DNA of 10,762 bases from the NCBI GenBank assembly GCA_030695265.1, contig JAUYTA010000805.1:1-10762 (forward strand), read 5' to 3'. The stretch is from Bacteroidota bacterium. GTDB taxonomy: Bacteria; Bacteroidota; Bacteroidia; Bacteroidales; Prolixibacteraceae. How positions within the stretch are numbered: the first letter of the stretch is position 1; every line of letters starts with the position of its first letter. Both the position numbers and the translations under genes were made by a program. The notes beneath the pieces were generated by a model. It searched no databases. It was not told where the DNA came from and saw only the letters and a list, made by a program, of their open reading frames with translations. Shown in pieces: positions 1 to 7,005 of the stretch.

Positions 1-1535
1 TAATTATATCACTTGCGGCCACCTCATGTCCGGATGCACTTGATCTTGCTCCGATAGATTATTTCGGCGACGGGAACTTCTGGCAGAATGAATCACAGGT
101 TACCAACTTTATGGTTGGCATCCACAAGCAGCTCAGAGACAATCATTTCATGTTTGTTCGGTTGGGAGAAATGCGTTCAGGTATTTACAGCAATGTCGAT
201 CGCCAGAATACATCGTTGAATGAATTACCCATTATCGAACAGCGCATCGACGAAAATTCAGCAGGAATTGGATCATGGGCCGGATTTTACGGTCCGATTT
301 TACAGTTGAATCTTTTTATCCAAAAGACAGAAGCTGCAACATTCCTGACGGCCGATAAGAAGAACTATCTTTTAGGTCAGGCTTATGGATTGAGAGCTTT
401 CTATTATTTCCATTTGCTGCGTACCTACGGCGGAGTCCCTCTTCGTCTTGAACCCGAAGTATTGAACGGAAATACAGATCCGGTACTTTTGCGCAAAGCC
501 AGAGCAACCGAAGCTGAAACTTTGGTGGCAATTAAGGCTGATATTACCAAATCAGTAGCTGCATTTGGCGCCTTGGCCAGTCCGTCAGGCAAAAGCCAGT
601 GGAGTCCTAAAGCAACCCTGCTGTTGAAAGGCGATGTTTATTTATGGTCGGCAAAAGTTTATGGTGCAACTGCCGATTTAGCAGAAGCAAAATCAGCGCT
701 GAACGCCATTACAGGAAGCACGCTGCAAACCTCTTTTGCCAATGTATTCGCCTATAACCAAAAGGACAATGCGGAAATTATTTTAAATATCCGGTACCTG
801 GTTGGTGAAGCCGAAATGGGTGGAGTTGCCGCATACACGTATTCAACATTCAATTTCGACAACCTGCACTACAAAGATTCGCTGGCAAGTGGTCCACTGC
901 TCGTCGATCCTTTGGTGATTGCAGCTCCGAATTCACAGCAGATCATCCAACGGTACGGTTATACTTTCGAGTTGTTTAAAGCGTACGATGTGGCCGATAA
1001 AAGAAGAGACGTTACTTTCTATGATTATTACAAAGTAACCAAAACTCCTTATAAAGTTGATGTAAGAAATACCGCACTGGTTAAATTCCTCGGAACAATT
1101 AGCGCCAACAAACGGTATTTCACCAGCGATTGGCCAATTTACCGCGAAGCTGACAGATTGTTGATGCTGGCAGAAATAGCGAATGCTGAAGGAGGCGATC
1201 CATCCAGCTATATCAAGCAAATTCGTGACCGTGCATTTGCCCCCGGAGTCGATCCAACTCCTTTTGTCAATTCAACCAAAGACAAAAACGAATTGGCTAT
1301 CTTTTCAGAACGTATGAAAGAGTTTGTTTTTGAAGGTAAATCCTGGTATGATTTAAGAAGAATGAAATACGGCTCCGATCCATTGGTGTTCAAAAATACA
1401 AGTCATAATTATGGTACTTTGGACAAAGCCACCAAATCGCACATGATTTTATGGCCGATCGAAAAAGCAATTTGGACAAATGATCCGCTGGTAAACCAAA
1501 CACCAGGTTATGCAACTGCAAAACCAGCCAATTAA
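1..1535 (+). CDS. SusD/RagB-family outer-membrane glycan-binding lipoprotein, NanU-like (5' partial)
   Basis: This is the surface lipoprotein partner of a SusC-type TonB-dependent transporter. By context it probably binds sialic acid or sialoglycans, like NanU of Tannerella and Bacteroides. The reading frame is open from base 3 and no start codon occurs before the ATG at 111, so the gene begins outside the window. Upstream codons read as the end of a lipoprotein signal, LAATSC, with the lipid-modified Cys at 27-29, followed by a typical SusD N-terminus (PIDYFGDGNFW). The ATG at 111 is therefore internal. Family marks are the TPR-like helix LRAFYYFHLLRTYGGVPL (about 387-440), the C-terminal helix EFVFEGKSWYDLRRMKYG (about 1320-1373) and an ending of the LWPI...NPGY type (here LWPIEKAIW and NQTPGY). 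About 510 residues are visible, close to a full mature SusD. The family is certain. The ligand is inferred only from the neighbours, and SusC is expected just upstream. Confidence 0.92.
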   Translation, partial: IISLAATSCPDALDLAPIDYFGDGNFWQNESQVTNFMVGIHKQLRDNHFMFVRLGEMRSGIYSNVDRQNTSLNELPIIEQRIDENSAGIGSWAGFYGPILQLNLFIQKTEAATFLTADKKNYLLGQAYGLRAFYYFHLLRTYGGVPLRLEPEVLNGNTDPVLLRKARATEAETLVAIKADITKSVAAFGALASPSGKSQWSPKATLLLKGDVYLWSAKVYGATADLAEAKSALNAITGSTLQTSFANVFAYNQKDNAEIILNIRYLVGEAEMGGVAAYTYSTFNFDNLHYKDSLASGPLLVDPLVIAAPNSQQIIQRYGYTFELFKAYDVADKRRDVTFYDYYKVTKTPYKVDVRNTALVKFLGTISANKRYFTSDWPIYREADRLLMLAEIANAEGGDPSSYIKQIRDRAFAPGVDPTPFVNSTKDKNELAIFSERMKEFVFEGKSWYDLRRMKYGSDPLVFKNTSHNYGTLDKATKSHMILWPIEKAIWTNDPLVNQTPGYATAKPAN

Positions 1536-1579
1536 ATGAACTTTCGCGAGTTTAGTTTATAGATTTGGTTAAAAGCCAA

Positions 1580-1620
1580 TGAGTAAGGGCTTGGAAACAG
1601 GCTCTTACTTAATTTTTATT
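1580..1620 (+). terminator. Rho-independent terminator after the SusD-like gene
   Basis: An inverted repeat pairs 1580-1590 with 1601-1611. The core stem AGTAAGGGC / GCTCTTACT has one G-U pair and a 10-base loop (1591-1600), and is followed by a T-rich run (ATTTTTATTTT). It lies 45 bases after the SusD stop and 61 or more bases before the sialidase start. It would end or attenuate transcription from the susCD side and implies that the downstream operon has its own promoter. The remaining intergenic sequence (1536-1579 and 1621-1680) shows no coding potential and no convincing Bacteroidota promoter match. Confidence 0.75.
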
Positions 1621-1680
1621 TTCAAATAGACTATATTTAGAAAGTCTGAATACGTTTTACTATTCGGTGCAGATTTCACC

Positions 1681-3357
1681 ATGCAACTCAAACAATTCGC
1701 TATGACAATCCTGAATACTTTATTGCTTTTTATACTTCTGCTAACTTCCCCACAGTGTAAAAAGGATGGCGCAATGCCTACCACCAATGCAGCCAGCGTA
1801 AATTCAGCAGAACTAAAACAAACCCACTTGCCGTTAAACGCCGGAGTCGGAAATGCCGGAGTAATGGAATTACGGTTTACTGTCAATCCTGAAAAAAGGC
1901 CAGTAATATTAAATCAGATAGAAATTTCATTTTCTGATAACAGCAGGTTTCCAGGAGTAGTATCAATTTCAGCTAATTATGCAGGCGCTGTAAAAGGTTC
2001 GGATACCAGTGTTTTATTTGGTACATCGAAAAATCCGGGTCAAAAAACAAGAATTACCGGAACCCGCGAATTGGGTGTCGGCATTCATTTCCTGAAATTC
2101 GATATCGGGATGAATGTCAACCCCGATTTGCTTACCCATTTTCAGGTTGAAAAGGTAAAACTGTCATTCAAAAATCATGATGCGATTGAAGTGGCTCCTG
2201 CCGGAAAATTTATCTTCCGACCCAAATTGGTGGTTCGTGCTGCCAGTCAGGACAAAACCGATACCTACCGGATTCCCGGATTAGTTACAACCAGCAAAGG
2301 CACGCTGATTGCCGTTTACGACAACCGTTACAACAACAGCAAAGACCTTCAGGAAGATATTGACATTGGCATGAGTCGGAGCACCGACGGCGGCCAAACC
2401 TGGCAGCCTATGAAAGTAATTATGGACATGGGCGAATATGGTGGCCGTTCGCAACGCCTGAACGGGATTGGTGATCCCTGCGTCCTTTACGACCACAAGA
2501 CCCATACAATTTGGGTGGCAGGGCTCTGGATGAGTGGTTCTGCTCCTGATAAAATGCTGTGGTGGGCTTCAAAGCCGGGAATGAAACCTGAAGAAACGGG
2601 TCAGTTCATTTTGGTAAAAAGTACCGACGATGGTTTGACATGGTCGCAGCCTATCAATATTACCTCACAAATTAAAGATCCTGCTTGGCAGTTGCTTTTG
2701 CAAGGCCCCGGAAGCGGAATTACAATGACCGACGGAACATTGGTTTTCCCAGCACAGTTCAAAGCTGATCTGGGAACCAAATCTCTGGACGGCGGACAAT
2801 TTACCTGCCATTCAACCATTGTGTACAGCAAAGATCAGGGAAAAACCTGGCAAATTGGTACGGGTGCAAAATCAAACACCACCGAAGCGCAGGTAGTTGA
2901 ACTTGCTGATGGAAGCCTGATGCTGAACATGCGCGACGACCGCAACCGCTCCGACAAAGGCGAAACAAACGGCAGGGCAGTAGCAGTAACAACTGATTTA
3001 GGTAAAACATGGATCAAACATGCCTCTTCAAATTCAGCACTTCAGGAACCCAACTGCATGGCCAGCATTATCAGCGCCAATCTGGAAATCAATGGAAAGA
3101 TGCAACAAGTGTTGTTCTTCTCCAATCCCGACAGTAAAACCGTGCGCAGCCACATGACCATCAAAGCCAGTCTGGACGGCGGATTGACCTGGCCTAAAAC
3201 CTATCAGGTTGAATTAAATTCTGAATCAGGGTACGGCTATTCGTGCATGAGTATGGTGGATGATAAAACAATTGGAATTCTATATGAGGGAGTGAAAGAT
3301 CTTTATTTTCAGAAGGTTCCGGTAACTGATTTGCTCGGAAACTTGATTAAAAAATAG
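1681..3357 (+). CDS. nanH: Exo-alpha-sialidase (GH33, BNR/Asp-box repeats)
   Basis: The enzyme hydrolyses terminal alpha-linked sialic acid from host glycans outside the cytoplasm. Residues 1-26 form an export signal with a long hydrophobic run ending at Cys26 (SPQC). This would make a lipoprotein, although the lipobox is atypical. Residues about 45-175 look like the beta-sandwich domain that precedes the propeller in Bacteroidota sialidases. The six-bladed propeller follows, with five Asp boxes: STDGGQTW (234-241), STDDGLTW (314-321), SKDQGKTW (383-390), TTDLGKTW (437-444) and SLDGGLTW (497-504). Active-site residues can be placed by comparison with characterised sialidases: R197 in YRIP, R216 in DNR, acid/base D222, E402 in TEAQ, R418 in NMRDD, R489, nucleophile Y520 in GYS, and E536 in YEG. 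All are present, so the enzyme should be active. Length (558 aa) is normal. An alternative start at 1702 would shorten the signal's n-region; 1681 keeps a basic residue in it. First gene after the terminator. Confidence 0.95.
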   Translation: MQLKQFAMTILNTLLLFILLLTSPQCKKDGAMPTTNAASVNSAELKQTHLPLNAGVGNAGVMELRFTVNPEKRPVILNQIEISFSDNSRFPGVVSISANYAGAVKGSDTSVLFGTSKNPGQKTRITGTRELGVGIHFLKFDIGMNVNPDLLTHFQVEKVKLSFKNHDAIEVAPAGKFIFRPKLVVRAASQDKTDTYRIPGLVTTSKGTLIAVYDNRYNNSKDLQEDIDIGMSRSTDGGQTWQPMKVIMDMGEYGGRSQRLNGIGDPCVLYDHKTHTIWVAGLWMSGSAPDKMLWWASKPGMKPEETGQFILVKSTDDGLTWSQPINITSQIKDPAWQLLLQGPGSGITMTDGTLVFPAQFKADLGTKSLDGGQFTCHSTIVYSKDQGKTWQIGTGAKSNTTEAQVVELADGSLMLNMRDDRNRSDKGETNGRAVAVTTDLGKTWIKHASSNSALQEPNCMASIISANLEINGKMQQVLFFSNPDSKTVRSHMTIKASLDGGLTWPKTYQVELNSESGYGYSCMSMVDDKTIGILYEGVKDLYFQKVPVTDLLGNLIKK

Positions 3358-3360
3358 GAA

Positions 3361-5337
3361 ATGGAAGTCCGGAGCATCAGATATTGGAGTATGAAAGTTA
3401 TAGGTTCATTGGTTGTTTTTCTGTGGCTGTTTCAGAATGTGTTTGCACAATCGCAAACAACTGATATTCCGGCTTTAATTCCTATGCCGCAAAAAGTGGC
3501 CTGGAACAAGCAACATTTTAAAATCGAAGGAAACAAATCGCGGATGGTTCAGCGAATTGTACCCAATTTTCCTGAAGTTCCCACCAATCAGGACGAAGCC
3601 TATATCCTGAAAGTTAACGCAGATTCTGTGATACTTCAGGCTAAAACCCCAAAGGGACTTTTCCGTGGACAGCAGACCATCAAACAATTAACTTTTTCTG
3701 AAAACGGAAAGCAGTTTGTTGCAGGATGTGAAATAACCGACTGGCCGGCTTTTCAAATCAGAGGTTTTATGCAGGATGTTGGCCGGAATTTTCAGTCGCT
3801 GCCGATGCTGAAAGAACAAATTGACGTGATGGCTGCCTACAAATTCAACGTTTTTCATCTTCATCTGACCGACAATCCCGGATGGCGTCTGGAAAGCAAA
3901 AAATATCCACAACTAAGCGCAGCATCCTCGATGAGTCGCAATCCCGGAAAATATTATTCACAGGAAGAATTTCTCGAACTCGTCAATTATTGCGGAGAAC
4001 GTTACATTACGCTGATTCCGGAATTTGATATTCCCGGACATTGCGAAGCCTTCAGGAAAGCATTTGCACTTGATTCGATGAGCGATGTGCGGGTAAAACC
4101 GATTCTGATTGATCTAATTAAAGAGTTATGCAATTTGGTTCCGAAAGAAAAAATGCCCTTCATTCATTTGGGAACCGATGAGGTTTGGCATAAACACGAA
4201 CGACCAGCCGACGGGCTTTTGGAAGCCGTTATCGAAAGGGTAAAATCTCATCAACGGGAAGTAATAGTATGGAGCCCGGGTCAGCATATTGAAAATGATA
4301 ATACTTCCATAACACAACTTTGGTCGTCAGCAGGGAAACCGAAGGAGGATCACCGGTATATCGATTCGCGCCTCAATTACCTCAATCATCTCGATCCGTT
4401 TGCCGGAGTCGCTCAACTATATTTCGACCGGATTTGTGGCGCTGCTCATGGCGACTCGATGCGGTTGGGTGGTATTCTTTGCTGCTGGAACGACAACAAT
4501 GTAACCGAAGAATACGATATTATCCGTCAAAATCCGGTTTATCCCGGAATGCTCACATACAGCGAAACTTCATGGAAAGGTCAAAAGGTTGATTTGGATG
4601 AAAATTACCTCGCAAAACTTCCTTTTCCTGAAAATCAATTGTACAAAGAGTTTCAGGAATTCGAAGAACGTTTGGCCATTCATCGCGACCGCTATTTTCT
4701 GGATAAACCTTTTCCATATCTGAAACAAACTAAAATTGAATGGAAAATAATTGGCCCGATTGATAATAGAGGAGATTTGAACCGGTCGTTTCCGATAGAA
4801 AATAGGATTCAGAAGAATTATACCATTGACGGCAAAAAAACTACCTGGACCGGACCGTATTATGGCGGAACCATTCACGTCCGACATTTCTTCGGATTCC
4901 CATCTTATTTTTCTGAAAAGCAGGGAACCATTTATGCAACTACCAATATTTGGTCGCCGAAAGATCAGGAAGTAGACTGCTGGTTAGGATTTCATGACTG
5001 GTCGCGTTCCGGAGGAAGAAGAGGAGGCCCATTCCCTGCACAAGGACAGTGGCATAACACCAATCCAAAGGTTTGGTTGAACCGAAAACTGATCGACCCG
5101 CCCATCTGGAAAAATCCGGGTATGGTTGAAAAAACAGAGGAAATCCCATTCTCGGATGAGAACTATTCCTTCAGGAAACCCACAAAAATCAGCTTGAAAA
5201 AAGGTTGGAATACAATACTTCTGAAAGTGCCGCAAGATGGAACTTCCTGGAAATGGATGTTCACTTTCGTGCCTGTACGAATTGAAAATGAGCAGGTAAA
5301 AGAAATTAAAGGACTTAAGTTTTCTGTCGATAAATAG
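3361..5337 (+). CDS. Secreted beta-N-acetylhexosaminidase (GH20) with C-terminal beta-rich extension
   Basis: It removes non-reducing GlcNAc/GalNAc by substrate-assisted catalysis, probably trimming glycans after desialylation. The ATG at 3361 lies 3 bases after the sialidase stop. The in-frame ATG at 3391 (Met11) begins a cleaner signal peptide (MKVIGSLVVFLWLF...FAQS) and may be the true start. Residues about 36-125 form the GH20b-like domain. The catalytic TIM barrel spans about 130-410, with substrate-binding R134 in IRGFMQDVGR, HLHLTDNPGWRLESKKYP (166-183), IPEFDIPGH (219-227) and the catalytic pair D273-E274 in HLGTDEVW. Trp304, Trp321 and Trp376 are candidates for the aromatic pocket. 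After residue about 455 comes a 200-residue region ending in strand-like motifs (VWLNRKL, LKKGWNTILLKV). It resembles galactose-binding-like sandwich domains, but I cannot assign its family. Genes of this kind sit beside sialidases in Bacteroides and Tannerella. Confidence 0.92.
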   Translation: MEVRSIRYWSMKVIGSLVVFLWLFQNVFAQSQTTDIPALIPMPQKVAWNKQHFKIEGNKSRMVQRIVPNFPEVPTNQDEAYILKVNADSVILQAKTPKGLFRGQQTIKQLTFSENGKQFVAGCEITDWPAFQIRGFMQDVGRNFQSLPMLKEQIDVMAAYKFNVFHLHLTDNPGWRLESKKYPQLSAASSMSRNPGKYYSQEEFLELVNYCGERYITLIPEFDIPGHCEAFRKAFALDSMSDVRVKPILIDLIKELCNLVPKEKMPFIHLGTDEVWHKHERPADGLLEAVIERVKSHQREVIVWSPGQHIENDNTSITQLWSSAGKPKEDHRYIDSRLNYLNHLDPFAGVAQLYFDRICGAAHGDSMRLGGILCCWNDNNVTEEYDIIRQNPVYPGMLTYSETSWKGQKVDLDENYLAKLPFPENQLYKEFQEFEERLAIHRDRYFLDKPFPYLKQTKIEWKIIGPIDNRGDLNRSFPIENRIQKNYTIDGKKTTWTGPYYGGTIHVRHFFGFPSYFSEKQGTIYATTNIWSPKDQEVDCWLGFHDWSRSGGRRGGPFPAQGQWHNTNPKVWLNRKLIDPPIWKNPGMVEKTEEIPFSDENYSFRKPTKISLKKGWNTILLKVPQDGTSWKWMFTFVPVRIENEQVKEIKGLKFSVDK

Positions 5338-5351
5338 TACAATCAAACACA

Positions 5352-6734
5352 ATGAAATACAGGTTTTACATCCATTTTTTGCTAATCAGTATTTTGACTG
5401 GAATGTCCGTATTTGGATTCAGTCAAAGTTCAGATCAAAAGATACGGGTGGCCTGTATTGATGATATCTATTCCCATCCCGATTTTTTCAAAGATGCGAT
5501 TCATCCTGATCAGGCAGGTGCGGCGATCATTGCAAAAACAGTATTTCAGCAAATTACCGGGAATTTTGGTGGATTGAAACTGGCTCCGGTTTTTAGGAAC
5601 CACATGGTTTTGCAGCAGAAATCTAAAATTCGCGTGTGGGGAAAGGCTGATACCGGTTCTGAAATAGTTGGTGAATTCAATCAACAGACAGAAAAATGTA
5701 TTGCCAACGAATCCGGAGAATGGACACTGAATTTTAATCCGGCTCCTGCAGGCGGTCCGTATGCACTAAAAGTTTCTGCAGAAAACCAGCAAACTGTAAA
5801 AGTCAACGATATTCTGGTTGGCGAATTATGGGTTTGTGCCGGCCAGTCGAACACGGAATTTCCCCTGAAAGATGCGGCAAATGCATCTTCCGATATTTCA
5901 AAGTCAGGCAATGCCAACATTCGTTTATTCAATTTGAAGGGCATCGTCAGGCCGGATGATACAAAATGGGATTTGTTGTCGCTGGATAAAATAAATAAAC
6001 TGGAGTTTCTGGAAGGGAAATGGAAATCCTGTGATCCTGAAAATGTAGCTGATTTTTCGGCCATCGGTTATTACTTCGTAAAAATGCTGAATGAAAACCT
6101 GAAGGTTCCGGTTGGCATCATCCAGGTTAGTGTCGGCGGAGCTCCGGTTGAAGCTTTTATCGACCGGAAAACACTGGAGTTTGATCCTTATCTGGTGGAC
6201 GTCCTTTACAAATGGAAACAAAATGATTTCATCAAGGATTGGTGTCGCGAACGGGCCAAATTAAATATCTCCCTGAGCAAAAATGAATTTCAGCGACACC
6301 CATTTGAACCAGCTTACATTTATGAAGCAGGAACTCAGGCATTAGCCGGATTAGCAGTGAGCGGAGTAATCTGGTATCAGGGAGAGTCGAATGTGCACAA
6401 TGCCGAACATTACAGGAATATTTTTCCGGCTTTGGTCAAATCATGGCGAAAGACCTTTATTGATCCGAAAATGCCGTTTTATTTTGCCCGGTTGTCCGGT
6501 TTAAACCGGCCTTCCTGGCCCTATTTCCGAGATATTCAGCGGCAGTTAAGTCTTTCAGTTCCTTATTCAGGAATGGTCGTTACCAGCGATTTGGGCGATT
6601 CGCTTGATGTCCATCCGAAGCGCAAACGCGAGGTTGGAGAACGTTTTGCCAAGCTGGCACTGGACAAAGTTTACGGGCAAAAACTCGAATATTCCGGTCC
6701 CGAAGTTTTGAAATTCAGACAGATCGGTGAGTAA
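5352..6734 (+). CDS. nanS: Sialate O-acetylesterase (SASA domain), prematurely terminated and with reduced N-terminal SGNH domain
   Basis: The family removes O-acetyl groups from sialic acids so that sialidase and lyase can act. Residues 1-25 are a Sec signal peptide (FYIHFLLISILTGMSVFGFS). Residues 30-70 are only the two ends of an SGNH hydrolase domain: KIRVAC, then directly the closing DAIHPDQAGA block. The GDS and GxND blocks are missing. Residues about 71-155 form the beta-sandwich linker starting near HMVLQQ. The SASA catalytic domain follows, with nucleophile S166 in GQSN, WYQGESN (341-347) and the acid/base stretch DSLDVHP (416-422). The protein stops at residue 460 with TAA at 6732, yet family-like sequence continues in the same frame to 6995, so about 87 C-terminal residues are lost. 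Intact Bacteroidota homologues carry two full esterase domains and that C-terminal region. It may be a functional truncated esterase or a decaying gene. It lies 14 bases after the hexosaminidase. The gene symbol follows Tannerella usage. Confidence 0.88.
   Translation: MKYRFYIHFLLISILTGMSVFGFSQSSDQKIRVACIDDIYSHPDFFKDAIHPDQAGAAIIAKTVFQQITGNFGGLKLAPVFRNHMVLQQKSKIRVWGKADTGSEIVGEFNQQTEKCIANESGEWTLNFNPAPAGGPYALKVSAENQQTVKVNDILVGELWVCAGQSNTEFPLKDAANASSDISKSGNANIRLFNLKGIVRPDDTKWDLLSLDKINKLEFLEGKWKSCDPENVADFSAIGYYFVKMLNENLKVPVGIIQVSVGGAPVEAFIDRKTLEFDPYLVDVLYKWKQNDFIKDWCRERAKLNISLSKNEFQRHPFEPAYIYEAGTQALAGLAVSGVIWYQGESNVHNAEHYRNIFPALVKSWRKTFIDPKMPFYFARLSGLNRPSWPYFRDIQRQLSLSVPYSGMVVTSDLGDSLDVHPKRKREVGERFAKLALDKVYGQKLEYSGPEVLKFRQIGE
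5439..5561 (+). other. Remnant of N-terminal SGNH/GDSL esterase domain inside the esterase gene
   Basis: Residues 30-35 (KIRVAC) match the first beta strand of the N-terminal SGNH domain of Bacteroidota sialate esterases, where GDS/GNS normally follows. Here the next residues, IDDIYSHPDFF (36-46), look like the stretch just before the last catalytic block, DAIHPDQAGAAIIAK (48-62). The missing middle is roughly 150 residues by family comparison from memory. The apparent junction lies at about 5454-5460. The reading frame is preserved. This stub cannot form an SGNH active site. Confidence 0.7.
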
Positions 6735-6995
6735 ATCAACATCCAGTTTAATCATGCAAACCAGTTAAAAACTTCTGATAATATGCCCCTTCGGGAAATT
6801 GAAATTGCTGGTAGGGATGTAATTTTTAAACTGTCGGAAGCCTCACTGGAAGGGAATGAAATAGTTATTCAAACACCAATTAAGGAAGTTCAAAAAATAC
6901 GATACGGCTGGAATCCATTTTCAAGAGGAAATCTGGTCAATGAAGCAGGATTGCCTGCATCGACATTCGAAATAGAAAGAAATAAGCATTTTTAA
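6735..6995 (+). pseudogene. Severed C-terminal part of the sialate O-acetylesterase
   Basis: This segment is in the same frame as the upstream esterase and follows its TAA (6732-6734) without any indel. Translation straight after the stop gives INIQFNHANQLKTSD, then MPLREIEIAG, KIRYGWNPFSRG and NLVNEAGLPASTF. These match the C-terminal beta domain and terminal motif (RYGW...NL.N..GLPAS.F) of full-length sialate esterases. The first ATG in it, at 6783, would give a 70-residue protein with no signal peptide and no catalytic residue. It is therefore better read as the tail of the upstream gene than as a separate gene. One base change, for example AAA to TAA, would explain the break, as would a sequencing error or stop-codon readthrough. 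It ends 10 bases before the lyase gene. Confidence 0.82.
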
Positions 6996-7005
6996 AATAT
7001 AAATT

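Noticed and set aside
1632..1658. Possible Bacteroidota -7 promoter elements (TATATTTA at 1632-1639, TACGTTTT at 1651-1658)
   Set aside because: Each lacks the final G of TAnnTTTG and neither has a TTTG-like -33 element at the right distance, so the match is no better than expected in A/T-rich sequence.
4984..5352. Minus-strand open frame of 122 codons opposite the hexosaminidase end
   Set aside because: It is antisense to a well-supported gene and resembles no known family.
6783..6995. Stand-alone 70-residue small protein gene
   Set aside because: It is in the same frame as the esterase, its sequence matches the esterase C-terminus, and family-like residues extend back to the stop codon, before the ATG.
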